Shown: positions 46,658 to 58,059, counted from the first letter of the stretch. The stretch is DNA of 64,000 bases from Methanobacterium sp. (GCF_016217785.1 NZ_JACRGA010000011.1:62001-126000); one strand, 5' to 3'. Notes: generated by a model from the sequence alone, not told the origin. Made by a program: numbers and translations.

Positions 46658-47094
46658 AATATAAACTAGTTACAGCGGTGGAAGTGCTGCTGGTTGAGGA
46701 TAATCCTGGAGATGTGCGTTTGATCCAGGAAGTATTCAAAGAAGCAAAAATTAGAAACGTGCTACATGTGGCACGAGATGGCGAAGAAGCAATGAAAATG
46801 CTTCACCTGGAAGGCGAAAATCCTACCCGGCTTCCAGACCTGATATTGCTGGACTTGAACTTGCCAAAAAAGGATGGGCGGGATGTTTTAAAGGAAATTA
46901 AAAAAGACGATAGCTTGAAATGTATTCCAGTAGTGGTTTTAACCAGCTCCATCCGGGATGAGGATCTGATTGAAACTTACAAAAATAACGCCAATTGTTA
47001 CATAGCAAAACCAGTAGACCTGGACCAGTTAATCAAGGTGGTTCAAAATATTGGCGAATTCTGGCTGGACATTGTAAAATTACCACCCCGATGA
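46654..47094 (+). CDS. Response regulator, receiver domain only (Rcp1-like)
   Basis: A 146-residue single-domain receiver. The acidic pair is in LLVEDNPGD, the phosphoacceptor is Asp67 (LILLDLNLPKKDG), the switch Thr is in VVLTSS (Thr97) and the conserved Lys119 is in YIAKPVD. The EDNPGDVRL and NLPKKDGRDVL features are those of stand-alone Rcp1-type regulators. No DNA-binding domain is present, so output must be by protein contact or phosphorelay. It overlaps the upstream kinase by four bases, its near-certain partner. Confidence 0.94.
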   Translation: MKYKLVTAVEVLLVEDNPGDVRLIQEVFKEAKIRNVLHVARDGEEAMKMLHLEGENPTRLPDLILLDLNLPKKDGRDVLKEIKKDDSLKCIPVVVLTSSIRDEDLIETYKNNANCYIAKPVDLDQLIKVVQNIGEFWLDIVKLPPR

Positions 47095-47255
47095 CAGGAT
47101 TTATAATTTGGAACCAAGGAAATGATAACTCAGAGTAATACAATAATGATAAAAGAAATCATTAAAGATAATAATAAGAGATAAAAAGATCATCTGTAAA
47201 TAAAAAGATCATCTGCCATAGATGTAAATGATTAAAAGAATAATTAGGCGATATT

Positions 47256-48188
<933 letters not shown>

Positions 48189-48304
48189 GGATGAAGTGAT
48201 ACTGCAATTTCAATTAAATTTCTTAAATAACCATCAATGATTTCTTAGAATAACCATCTTTCTTAGAATGACCCATCAATGCTGATCCCCTTTAGATCCC
48301 CTAC

Positions 48305-49366
48305 CTATAATTTTAGATTATCATATCTTCTTTTCATATGAAACCGTGCCAAAGGATATAATAATCGTTGCAACCAGTTAAAATTATGGAAGGCACCAAC
48401 ATAATTCAATGGATCACTACTACCATATACCCTATCCACGATCCAGGAATAATCTCCAGTTAATTCCCATAAAAATCTATTAACAATACTCGACTTCAGT
48501 TTATTTTTAAATTCCTTTCGTGCCATTTCCCCATAATCTTTATTATGGATAAGGGCCTTTGCAGCAAGAAACCCAGAAGTAACCGCACTTCTTATGCCAA
48601 AACCCCATAAAAGATCCTGAATTCCTGCAGCTTCACCCACAAATAACCTTCCCTTCCTTTTGAAAATATTCTGATTGGAAAAACAGCCCACACCCCCGGA
48701 AGAATATATGTTTGTGGATTTCAGACCAGTTAATTCCTTAAAAACCTTTTTTGTATTGCTGAAGCACTGGTTAAGAAGATGGAAATCATGGAATAATACT
48801 GTGGAAATAGTCCCATATCCTCCAGTCACTAAAAGATAGGAGTAACCCTTAAATGCCAGATGATCATTGACCAGGGCCAGGGCCACATCATCCATATCTG
48901 TCTTGAAAACAACACCCCTGGCTGCAGCGAATATTTCCCTGGCAATGGGACCGGAGGCAATAATATTCACATCATCATATGGAATTGTCTCACCAAAGTG
49001 AATGTCAACCCCCAGATCCAGTGCCTGCTCCTTTAATCCATGATCCAGAGTTCCCTCCAGAGGACCCCTTTTCACCAGATAAAAAGCAGGTCGGTCCAGA
49101 TGGAAATTCCAAAACTTATCTCCATCAGAAAGAGTAAAACTTTTAAAGGGAGTATAATCAAAGTTAAACTTGATATTCATCTTTTTAAAGCTTTTCAGAA
49201 TATCTTCATTCACTGTCCAGTTTTCCAGTCCCTGAAAATCTCCCTTGAAACGCTTGCCCACATCTTGATTCTTTTCATAGACAGAAATCGGGAAACCCTC
49301 CCTGGCAAGATTAATTGCAGCAGATAAACCTGCTGGACCTGCACCGAGAATGGTTACCCTTCTCAT
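48305..49366 (-). CDS. FAD-dependent geranylgeranyl reductase-like protein
   Basis: A 353-residue flavoprotein. The N-terminal dinucleotide motif is ILGAGPAGLSAAINLAREG with the acidic VYEKN end, and the second FAD contact is RLFVGEAAGIQDLLWGFGIR. The architecture matches the geranylgeranyl reductase family, which in archaea saturates the isoprenoid chains of ether lipids. This copy is shorter than typical GGRs (about 390-450), and the usual YxWxFP-type substrate motif is not evident, so it may act on another substrate. It is transcribed alone, convergent with the receiver-PAS gene. Confidence 0.75.
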   Translation of the reverse strand: MRRVTILGAGPAGLSAAINLAREGFPISVYEKNQDVGKRFKGDFQGLENWTVNEDILKSFKKMNIKFNFDYTPFKSFTLSDGDKFWNFHLDRPAFYLVKRGPLEGTLDHGLKEQALDLGVDIHFGETIPYDDVNIIASGPIAREIFAAARGVVFKTDMDDVALALVNDHLAFKGYSYLLVTGGYGTISTVLFHDFHLLNQCFSNTKKVFKELTGLKSTNIYSSGGVGCFSNQNIFKRKGRLFVGEAAGIQDLLWGFGIRSAVTSGFLAAKALIHNKDYGEMARKEFKNKLKSSIVNRFLWELTGDYSWIVDRVYGSSDPLNYVGAFHNFNWLQRLLYPLARFHMKRRYDNLKL

Positions 49367-49546
49367 AGCTAAAAATTTGTCAGAAGTTAATAAAAAAATT
49401 TTTTATAAAAAAATATAATAAATCATAATATCAAAATGGGATTATGATTATGAATGTTATGTTGTTATGAATATTATGGTTGTTATGAATATTTAATCAA
49501 TAGAGTTTGAATATTTACCCGGAAAAATCCGTCCATAAGCTAAAAG

Positions 49547-49554
49547 TTTATATT
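49547..49554 (+). promoter_or_regulatory. TATA box of the tRNA-Gln gene
   Basis: TTTATATT lies 24-31 bases before the tRNA 5' end, the expected archaeal spacing, so transcription should begin within a base or two of the mature end. Confidence 0.7.
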
Positions 49555-49577
49555 GTAAAACAGCAAACTATTGTCTT

Positions 49578-49656
<79 letters not shown>

Positions 49657-49728
49657 TTCATATCCTTTGCAATTTTTTTATGTCTATTGGAGTCATAGAT
49701 GCCTACCTATTTCATAGATCTAAAAAAA

Positions 49729-49786
49729 AGATAAATCTCGTCTTAATAAGATAAATCTCGTCTTATAAGATAAATATCGTCTTATA
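49729..49786. repeat. 19-20-bp tandem repeat, three copies
   Basis: AGATAAATCTCGTCTTATA and variants occur at 49729, 49749 and 49768, shortly after the tRNA gene. Confidence 0.85.
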
Positions 49787-49894
49787 ATCTAAAAAAACCA
49801 GATTTCTTCAGTTAAATAATGATTATTATAAGAATTTAGTTATAAATTATTATTGGAATTAAAAGATAATTGTAATAATTTAATCTGAAACTAA

Positions 49895-49968
49895 AATACG
49901 CCCTATAACTGAGATTATGGAATACACCCATAACTGAGATTATGGAATACACCTATAACTGAGCATAT
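49895..49968. repeat. 25-26-bp tandem repeat, about three copies
   Basis: A unit beginning AATACACCCATAACTGAG and ending ATTATGG occurs at 49895-49920 and 49921-49945, with a partial third copy to 49968. It lies in the same 640-base gap (49650-50292) as the previous repeat; the rest is AT-rich and empty. Confidence 0.85.
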
Positions 49969-50292
49969 ACACCTATAATAATTCAACCAATCTTAAAAGA
50001 TAAACTCCGTAAAAAGGTAGTATAATAAGAGTCTAGCTATACTTGCTGTTTGGTTAATGATTTTTCATTGTTGATTAATGAATGATTTTTCATTTTAAGG
50101 TTTTTAGTGTCATTTGGGATTTTGCAACCCTTCATCATCACCCATTATACAACCATCACTACTTATTACACAAACCATCACACCATTTTACACAAACATA
50201 TAAACGAATAATTGAACAATCTAAAATATAATAAACAAATATGAATGCTGCTTTAAAATCATTGGTTTATACATTTAACAGAGGATTCTTAA

Positions 50293-50673
50293 ATGAAAGG
50301 TGAAGATGTTTGTGATGTTCAATGCATCAACGAAGACTCAGTAAAGGAAGTTAAATCACAAATGCTCGATGATGAAACCTTTCAAATGATTTCTGACAAT
50401 TTCAAAGTACTCAGTGATCCCACCAGATTAAAAATACTCTACGCCCTCATACTGAAAGAAGTTTGTGTCTGTGACTTAGCTGCAGCCCTGGAGATGACAG
50501 ACTCTGCAATATCACATCAACTCAGACTATTAAGGCATAGAAATCTGGTTAAATTCCGTAAAAAAGGAAAAATGGCCTATTATTCCATTTCAGATCAGAG
50601 AGTTATTGACATGATCCAAATGGAATCAGAACTCATACCACTAAATAAAATGGAATCAAAACTCACCCACTAA
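50293..50673 (+). CDS. ArsR/SmtB family metal sensor, CadC-like
   Basis: A 126-residue winged-helix repressor. The recognition helix region is LAAALEMTDSAISHQLRLLRHRNLV. The metal site matches the Cd/Pb/Zn sensor CadC of Staphylococcus position for position: Cys7 and Cys11 in the N-terminal tail (DVCDVQC) and Cys58 and Cys60 in the ELCVC-like EVCVCDLA. Metal binding should release it from DNA. The second (alpha-5) zinc site appears incomplete (SDQRVIDM lacks the His). No P-type ATPase or other exporter is adjacent. The C-terminal residues are encoded by a tandem repeat (50621-50768) that runs past the stop codon. GAGGA precedes the ATG. Confidence 0.88.
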   Translation: MKGEDVCDVQCINEDSVKEVKSQMLDDETFQMISDNFKVLSDPTRLKILYALILKEVCVCDLAAALEMTDSAISHQLRLLRHRNLVKFRKKGKMAYYSISDQRVIDMIQMESELIPLNKMESKLTH

Positions 50674-50768
50674 ATAAAATAGAAATCAAAACTCATAACA
50701 CTAAATAAAATAGGAGTCAAAATTATACCATTAATGAAATAGGATTCAAAAACTTACCATTGATAAAA
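50621..50768. repeat. About 30-bp tandem repeat crossing a stop codon, five copies
   Basis: Units start TGGAATCA/TAGGATTCA and end CTAAATAAAA. They begin at 50621, 50651, 50680, 50711 and 50740. The first copy and most of the second encode the end of the CadC-like protein (MESELIPLNKMESKLTH); the others are intergenic. The remaining bases to 50979 are AT-rich. Confidence 0.85.
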
Positions 50769-50979
50769 TAAATGAATTATAAGCTAAATTTTTTAATTGA
50801 TTACATGCATAATTTATAAAAAAATAGAGAGAATAATAAAAAAAATATCATATGAAACTATAAAAAACAGTCATATATAGTAGAATGGGGCTTGAATTGC
50901 AAGAATTTGGGGGGATAATGAATATTTGGAATAAAAAGGAAATGTTTGATAATAATTTCCTATTTAAAGAGGTAATTTA

Positions 50980-51672
50980 ATGAAATGGTATTTAGTTATA
51001 CTGGCAATTTTCCTGCTGATAGTAGGTTATGCATATGTTTCGACCATGAATGGTCCAATCACACCAGAAGGTAGACTGGCATTTGTAAAAGTCGCCAATC
51101 CGGACATGTACCCGGGACACCTTCACTCCCAAATGCTGGCTAGATATGCCAATGAAAGTGGTTCCAAATCCATTCTGGTGGTGCACTTTGCCGGTGACTC
51201 CAATTACCGTTGCTACAATGAAAGTGGTGTAGAGATACTGGAACTGGCCTTCGTGGACACACAAGGTACCGGTGCTGAAGGAGCAACCAACTACTGGGAT
51301 TCACTTAAAATAGCATTATTCGGCGCTCCAGAAGGAAGGTACCAGTACAAAACAGATGGTAAGGTATTCACCAACCTTGATGATGCCCTGAACTATCTAT
51401 ACGCCCTTGCCAAAAAGAACGGTCAGAACGGCCCAATACCCATGTACTGGCACGGAACAGCCCGTAAAGACAATCCCATGTTTGCTCAAGGGTGCGGATT
51501 CCCATTATACTTTGACATTGTACGAAAACAATACGGAATCATACCAGCCTATGTTTACACTTTAAGAGGAATGGTGATGCCCTACTTCAAAGACCCCTAT
51601 GCCACCTTTGAACTGCAACACGCCTCAGAACTGCAAAACTACTACCAGGAAGGTATGATAAACTTCAAATAA
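50980..51672 (+). CDS. Exported or membrane-anchored protein, unknown
   Basis: A 230-residue protein with an N-terminal hydrophobic anchor (YLVILAIFLLIVGYAYV) and a soluble domain outside the membrane. Notable are HFAGDSNYRCYNESG, YWHGTARKDNPMFAQGCGFP and many aromatic residues (Trp, Tyr), suggesting an alpha/beta domain with one possible disulfide. I do not recognise the family. GAGGTAATTT precedes the ATG. It lies about 300 bases after the CadC-like regulator on the same strand, so a role in a metal response is conceivable but unsupported. Confidence 0.7.
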   Translation: MKWYLVILAIFLLIVGYAYVSTMNGPITPEGRLAFVKVANPDMYPGHLHSQMLARYANESGSKSILVVHFAGDSNYRCYNESGVEILELAFVDTQGTGAEGATNYWDSLKIALFGAPEGRYQYKTDGKVFTNLDDALNYLYALAKKNGQNGPIPMYWHGTARKDNPMFAQGCGFPLYFDIVRKQYGIIPAYVYTLRGMVMPYFKDPYATFELQHASELQNYYQEGMINFK

Positions 51673-51825
51673 AAAAAAAGGCAATGAAAGATGATTCACT
51701 CTCCTCATAGGAGGAATCATCTGGTTATTTTTTTAAAAATCCCCGAATTTATTTTTAAACTAATATTTTTAACCAATAATTTTTTTTAAACCCAATAATA
51801 TTCACTCAATTACCTTAAAACTCAA

Positions 51826-52596
51826 TTAACTTCTTTTTTTGTCCATTCCCATTTTCTCCAATGCTTCAAATATAAAACGGGGCCTGCATCCATATTTTAC
51901 AATGCATGATCTAACCTCTTCTTCCTCCACATCCGGGAAATTGTTTAGAACTATTTGCACAGTTTCATCTTCAGAATAGGATATCCGGATTAACTCAAAA
52001 AAAAGGTTCATTAAAAAAACAAAGATCTGCGAAAGTATGCTGAAATCAGTGAGTAGATCGTATTTCACACCCCTGAACTTGATCATGAATGCTGTTTGTA
52101 TCACCACGTTAACCTTCTCCAGATCCCCCCGGTGTTTTAAATACTCCCTGAACACTTTTAAATAAAATGGAAATGCTTTGATCCCATTATTTTCTGTCCA
52201 AAGGCTTAATCCAAACTTATTCTCATCTAAAAATTCAGAGTCAAGGACTTTATCTGCCAGTAACACCGCATCATATTCGGCAACTTTCTGATAAATTTCT
52301 TCATCGGTTTTAACCCCCAGATCCAATCTGAGGGTTTTAAAAAACTCACAGAACACTTCTGAAGAATTCATATTCATGTTATCCAAAAAAAGGGTGGGAT
52401 CGTAAACATTAAGGTCCAGGATCTTCAGGGCAGAATAGATATTGGCGGATTTACCAGTACCAGGAGTCCCGATTATTAAAACGAATCTCCCCTTCCGATT
52501 TTTCAGACTGCGGAACATACGATATATCTTCCGAAACGACCTGGTGAATACAAAGTCATTACTGTCCCCTTCTGACTGTACCCTATATTCTGCCAT
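51826..52596 (-). CDS. P-loop ATPase, unknown function
   Basis: A 256-residue protein with a clear Walker A (LIIGTPGTGKSANI, residues 40-53) and a probable Walker B in the strand VNVVIQTAF or EYDAVLLAD; neither is canonical. The N-terminal basic helix (SFRKIYRMFRSLKNRKGR) and a C-terminal helical region (VEEEEVRSCIVKYGCRPRFI) resemble AAA-type small ATPases, but Arg-finger and sensor motifs cannot be placed. It is solitary. The gene is convergent with the exported protein gene. Confidence 0.65.
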   Translation of the reverse strand: MAEYRVQSEGDSNDFVFTRSFRKIYRMFRSLKNRKGRFVLIIGTPGTGKSANIYSALKILDLNVYDPTLFLDNMNMNSSEVFCEFFKTLRLDLGVKTDEEIYQKVAEYDAVLLADKVLDSEFLDENKFGLSLWTENNGIKAFPFYLKVFREYLKHRGDLEKVNVVIQTAFMIKFRGVKYDLLTDFSILSQIFVFLMNLFFELIRISYSEDETVQIVLNNFPDVEEEEVRSCIVKYGCRPRFIFEALEKMGMDKKRS

Positions 52597-53150
52597 GTTA
52601 TTATTATGAGTCCATTAATATAAATCCACTTATCATTGATTTACTCACTTAAGGGTAACTGAATCCAGATAGAATAAGTGAATGATCCCAATCAGGACCA
52701 CCCCAAAATAATAATTTAATACTCTTTAATAATGTATGTTTTTGTAATTTACAGCTAATATAAAAGAAATTTAGAAATAAAGGAAATATTTCCCACTGCA
52801 ATCAATATTAACTCCCCATATCATCTAAATTTTTATTCTTAAACTTTATTTACCCAACAATGATTCTATAAATCTAAATTTATATGTTATACTTACTATT
52901 AAACCTTTTTTTTGGACGGTTTTTTATAAAACTTTATATTACCATATTATGGATTGATATTCATGGATATCCTTGGAATATTTGAAATTCTTTAGTTTTA
53001 ACCATATATATTCTCAAAATATCAGTTCCAAAAAGAATACATTCCATGATGTTCATTGAAAATAGAATTCAAAGAAGAAAAAATCTCCAATAAAGCCATT
53101 TAGGATTTTAAGATATTTTAAGGGGTTTGTTGGAAATTGGAGCGGTAAAC
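52597..53150. other. Divergent intergenic region, little seen
   Basis: About 550 AT-rich bases. A loose dyad CACTTA...TAAGTG (52647-52681) lies next to the ATPase start and could be a control site. No open frame or strong hairpin was found. Confidence 0.4.
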
Positions 53151-53501
53151 ATGATAGGTCGAGTGCTTAAAGATTTAGGTAGAATTCAAGGAGTAAACGG
53201 ATCACTGGTTGTTGGAAAGGATGGGTTAATCATTGAAAGAGATGTTTCTTCAGACATTGATTCAGAACTGGTAGGGGCCATGTCTTCAGCTGTTTTTGGT
53301 ACAGCAGAACGATCCTCAGAAGAGATGAAACACGAAAAACTCCAACAAGTCATGATAGAAGGTAATAAAGGTAAAACACTCATGATAGATTCTGGAGATG
53401 CAATTTTAGCTGTCATTACAGACACAAATATAAATCTGGGATTAATACGCCTGGAGATGAAAAGAAGCTCAGATCGCATAGTTGAACTGATCAAAGGGTG
53501 A
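53151..53501 (+). CDS. Roadblock/LC7 domain protein
   Basis: A 116-residue Roadblock/LC7 fold protein (IGRVLKDLGRIQGVNGSLVVGKDGLII, LVGAMSSAVFGTAERSSEEM, AILAVITDTNINLGLIRLEM). In bacteria and eukaryotes such proteins regulate small GTPases or act as signalling platforms. The ATG at 53151 follows GGAGCGG; the open frame starts eight codons earlier at TTG. It ends four bases before the V4R-domain gene, so the two form a tight operon and probably a complex. Confidence 0.88.
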   Translation: MIGRVLKDLGRIQGVNGSLVVGKDGLIIERDVSSDIDSELVGAMSSAVFGTAERSSEEMKHEKLQQVMIEGNKGKTLMIDSGDAILAVITDTNINLGLIRLEMKRSSDRIVELIKG

Positions 53502-53505
53502 TCAA

Positions 53506-54084
53506 ATGCCAGAATATAGCAATTACAATGAATATCTAGAAAATATGGGGTTAATCCTAAAAGAAGGTGCCAGTATCCTATGTTTAAGCCCTGGATCTGA
53601 GATTAATAGACCTGGGCCTTTTTGCGAAGAAAGGAAGACCCTGGTTTCTGCCAATTCTGTGGGTGCCTTGAGATCGATTATCATTACTGGAAGTAAACAG
53701 TTTGGAATGGGAACAATTGGATCCATACTCAGAATAGCCGGGGGTGAGTTTTCAACTCTAAGAGCCACCCAAATGATGGAATCAGGGGAAATTGAAAAAG
53801 GAAATGTTCAAAGCTGGCTAGACCTGGTTAAATTCGATTTTAAAAACTGGGGTTATGGTATTTTAACCACAGAGAGTATTGAAGATGAAAAAATCGTGGT
53901 TAAACTTGATGAAAGTATGAGTTCTGCCGGGATACCCAACCTGGGTAAAGCAGTATGTTACTATGAAGGTGGACGAATTACAGGAGGTCTATCTAAGGTA
54001 ACCGGTGAAAAATGGCAGTTTGTAGAAACAAACTGCTGGGGAGTTGGAGATGACTTCTGCAGATTCGAAATAACCAAGATTTAA
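53506..54084 (+). CDS. V4R (4-vinyl reductase) domain protein
   Basis: A 192-residue V4R/HNOB-like protein. The diagnostic C-terminal segment is CYYEGGRITGGLSKVTG then ETNCWGVGDDFCRFEI, with the Cys pair seen in V4R domains. These domains bind small molecules such as porphyrin or hydrocarbon intermediates and often act as ligand sensors. The N-terminal half (ANSVGALRSIIITGSKQFG, MGTIGSILRIAGG) belongs to the same fold. Paired with the Roadblock gene four bases upstream, it is likely the sensing partner of a two-protein module. Confidence 0.85.
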   Translation: MPEYSNYNEYLENMGLILKEGASILCLSPGSEINRPGPFCEERKTLVSANSVGALRSIIITGSKQFGMGTIGSILRIAGGEFSTLRATQMMESGEIEKGNVQSWLDLVKFDFKNWGYGILTTESIEDEKIVVKLDESMSSAGIPNLGKAVCYYEGGRITGGLSKVTGEKWQFVETNCWGVGDDFCRFEITKI

Positions 54085-54160
54085 ATTTAAAATTAGATTA
54101 AATTCATATTTAACTAATTTTTTTAAACTTGCAACCCCTTTTTTTAAATTGCTTATTGAG

Positions 54161-54300
54161 ATTACTTTTCCCACTGAGATTTAATTTGGGATTACTTTCC
54201 ACTGAGATTTAATTTGGGATTACTTTCGCATTGCAATTTATCCTAAGGATTACTTCCTATTGAGATTTTATTCTGGGGAAAATCATTTCCCATTGGGATT
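54161..54300. repeat. 28-30-bp imperfect tandem repeat, four to five copies
   Basis: Units start ATTACTTTC and contain CACTGAGATTTAATTTGGG. The copies at 54161 and 54191 are nearly identical; those at 54219, 54249 and after are increasingly diverged. It fills part of the 518-base gap before argB. A TATA-like CATATATAAC lies near 54534 and is a reasonable argB promoter. Confidence 0.75.
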
Positions 54301-54602
54301 ATTTTATTTATTTTTAGGTTAAAATGTGAATCTTAGAATAACTACCTGTTTTAACCTCTAAATTTCACTTAGAACCAAGTATTATAATTTATAACAATTA
54401 TTGTCACTAGAAAAAATATTTATCCGAAAAGTTTTAATAAAGTAGAATTTAAAGATACTATACGTCAAAGGAAGGATATTTTGTCTTCTATAATTTATAA
54501 AGCTTATTGAACACCTTTATCAAAAAAATAAGACATATATAACCATCAAATTGGAAAAGAATCTATTATTAGCTCATCACTTAAAAATAACGGTGTTTAT
54601 TT

Positions 54603-55484
<882 letters not shown>

Positions 55485-55660
55485 ATTCCATTTAAAATTT
55501 CAATTTTTCTTTCTTAATATTTTTTTAATATTCTAAGGCTCATATAATTACTAAAATTAAAGGGCTTCATATAATTACTAAAAGCCCAAAAAAAATCCAG
55601 AATTAGATTTATCCAGAATTAGATTTATAGGAAGATATTATAATAAAAACGGGGAATTGC

Positions 55661-56338
55661 ATGATTAAAATAGCCATAGTAACAGACGGCCCTTACGGTG
55701 AACGGGCCTATGCAACCATAAAGGAAGAATTTGACTGTGAATACATTGTAATGGAAGCCCCGATTTCCTCTTTTATGGACGAGATCGATCTTCCCCCTGA
55801 AACCATGGCCCGTCTGGAAAAGGCAGATATTGTTCTTACCTATGTATTACACCCGGATCTCGCCCTTGACCTGGTGGATGCCCTTCATGATAAGGTAGAG
55901 TGGATTATAGTTGGTGCCTGGAGAGGTGAAGGATTCAAAAACCAGCTGGAAAGTTATGGTAATGTTACCTGCCCTGAGAACATGTGCGACCTCACTGAAA
56001 ATGGTAATCCCATCTTTGATGAATTCGTATCCAAGTTTGGCAGACCTGTGGTCAGGATTAACTGCCAGGGTGATAAGGTGGTTGATGTAGAGGTTCTTCG
56101 CTGCTCTCCCTGTGGCAGCACCAGGTTTGTGGCTGAGGAAATGGTGGGTGAAGACACCAAAAACTTGCCTATTAAAGCAGGTCTTAGGATACAGCATTAC
56201 CCCTGCCGTGCGCCTAAAATGAGACTTTTTACCGATGATGAGTGTAAGAAGGAAATGGCTGCCAACTTCCACAAAGAAGCCTTTCAGGACGCATTAGCCT
56301 TTCAGGACGCATTGGACGAAAAGAAAAAAAAGAAATGA
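55661..56338 (+). CDS. DUF166 family protein
   Basis: A 225-residue conserved euryarchaeal protein of unknown function. It starts with a Rossmann-like strand (MIKIAIVTDGPYGERAYATI), and conserved Cys occur in TCPENMCDL, INCQGDKVVDVEVLRCSPCG and QHYPCRAPKM, suggesting a metal or Fe-S site. The C-terminus carries a recent 18-base tandem duplication giving AFQDALAFQDALDEKKKKK, which lengthens the tail by six residues. It lies between argB and argC in the same direction; whether that reflects function is unknown. Confidence 0.78.
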   Translation: MIKIAIVTDGPYGERAYATIKEEFDCEYIVMEAPISSFMDEIDLPPETMARLEKADIVLTYVLHPDLALDLVDALHDKVEWIIVGAWRGEGFKNQLESYGNVTCPENMCDLTENGNPIFDEFVSKFGRPVVRINCQGDKVVDVEVLRCSPCGSTRFVAEEMVGEDTKNLPIKAGLRIQHYPCRAPKMRLFTDDECKKEMAANFHKEAFQDALAFQDALDEKKKKK

Positions 56339-56644
56339 TTATTCTGATCTGATCCCCTTCAATTCTATGCTAACTACTGCCACAAACTTCTAACCTTGCT
56401 GAATCTATTCCTGCATATCCGATTGTGAAATATTATTGATGAACACTGTCTTGATGAACACTGGTCTGGTATTATCACCAGTCCCCTGTTGGGGAAATTC
56501 AAGAATAGGAAAATATCCCGGTTTGTAAGCAGCAGAATGGAATAGTATTGCCCGGTGGTTGGCATCTTTTTTTTAAGCCAGTCCTTAACTGGAACCTTTT
56601 TTTCATTTTAAATTTTCATTTAAATTTTCTAATTCCAAAATGCT

Positions 56645-56683
56645 TATACTAATCCAAACCCCGCCTAAAAAAGGACGGGTATA
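56645..56683. other. GC-rich hairpin upstream of argC
   Basis: TATAC (56645-56649) is inverse to GTATA (56679-56683), and CCCG (56660-56663) pairs with CGGG (56676-56679) around an A-rich loop. It lies upstream of a TATA-like TATATATTTAATA near 56712. It may be the DUF166 terminator or an operator for argC. The rest of 56339-56758 has a short repeat GATGAACACTG and no gene. Confidence 0.35.
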
Positions 56684-56758
56684 CTCCAAAATAAGGAATC
56701 ATAGCAAGGGTGTATATATTTAATAGGCGAGTTCACCCAAGAAAAGTATGTGAGAACT

Positions 56759-57769
56759 ATGTTAGAAGTAGCAATTATCGGAGCCAGTGGTTACACTGGA
56801 GGGGAACTTTTGCGGTTCCTTGATGTTCATGGTGAGGTGGAAGTGGTGGCTGCCACTTCCCGACAGTACGCAGACACACCCATACGAAAGGTGCATCCTC
56901 ACCTTCATGATCTGGATCTGAAATTTACAGATAAATCCCCTTCGGATCTGGACGTGGATATGGTATTCACCGCCACCCCCCACGGTGCTTCCATGAGCAT
57001 AGTCCCCCAACTGGTGGAAAAAGGAGTCAAAGTAGTTGACTTAAGTGGAGACTACCGTTTCGATGATATTGGTATTTATGAGAAATGGTACGGTCTCAAG
57101 CATGAGCAACCTCTTGATGCAGTTTACGGATTACCTGAAATGTACCGGGAGGAGATCAAAAAAGCTAATCTGGTTGCTAACCCTGGATGTTACCCCACCG
57201 GCGCCATCCTGGCAGGTATCCCCCTGGTAAAGGAAGGCCTGGCTGACATCCTGATTGCCGACTCTAAAAGTGGTGTGAGTGGTGCTGGGATTAAACCCAC
57301 CCCTGCAACTCATTATCCTAATATCAGTGATAATATAGTGCCCTATGCAGTCACCACCCACCGTCACATGCCTGAGATCCAGGAGAAACTTGGTAAATTT
57401 GGTGATGTTCGTGTTTCATTCACCCCTCACCTGGTGCCAGTTATCAGAGGCATTATAACCACCTTACACTCATTCCCTAACAGGGAAGTTAGTTCAGAGG
57501 AGATTATGGAATTGTATAAAAAACAGTACCATGATGAAACCTTTGTGCGTGTCCTGGATGCTGGTGAAATCCCACGGTTAAGTTCAGTGCGAGGATCCAA
57601 CTTCTGCCACGTAGGTTGTTTTGAAATTGATGAAAACGGTAGATTAGTTGTTGTTACTGCCATTGACAATCTGGTTAAAGGTGCTTCCGGTGCAGCTGTG
57701 GCCAACATGAATCTCATGTGTGGATTCCCAGAAACCATGTCACTGGAAGGTTGCGGTTTACATCCCTAA
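56759..57769 (+). CDS. argC: N-acetyl-gamma-glutamyl-phosphate reductase
   Basis: A 336-residue NADPH-dependent reductase for the third step of arginine synthesis, acting on the product of ArgB. The dinucleotide motif is IIGASGYTGGEL near the start, the catalytic Cys144 is in VANPGCYPTGAI, and the substrate region SGVSGAGIKPTPATHYP and FTPHLVPVIRGI are conserved. The open frame begins three codons earlier at GTG; the ATG at 56759 gives the standard N-terminus. The leader is short, with a TATA near 56712. Confidence 0.97.
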   Translation: MLEVAIIGASGYTGGELLRFLDVHGEVEVVAATSRQYADTPIRKVHPHLHDLDLKFTDKSPSDLDVDMVFTATPHGASMSIVPQLVEKGVKVVDLSGDYRFDDIGIYEKWYGLKHEQPLDAVYGLPEMYREEIKKANLVANPGCYPTGAILAGIPLVKEGLADILIADSKSGVSGAGIKPTPATHYPNISDNIVPYAVTTHRHMPEIQEKLGKFGDVRVSFTPHLVPVIRGIITTLHSFPNREVSSEEIMELYKKQYHDETFVRVLDAGEIPRLSSVRGSNFCHVGCFEIDENGRLVVVTAIDNLVKGASGAAVANMNLMCGFPETMSLEGCGLHP

Positions 57770-58059
57770 ATAGTACAATTCCCTGAAAAAAAATAAATCT
57801 TAAGAATATATTTTTGTGAGGGAGAAATCACCCCTAAAACTTTATAAACTTTGATCCATATATTTTATGAGAAGAAGAGAAAAAAGTGAGAAATTCCATT
57901 AAAACTTAGTAAATCCGTTTATTCTCCAGACAAACAGAGATTATCATTATGATGAAGATACAGTCATTGACAATTGAGTTTTGAAAACTTACTAAGTCTG
58001 GGAAGACCTTCACTTTATTTAAATAAAACTCTTAATTATTTGAGTTTTGAGGTAAATTT

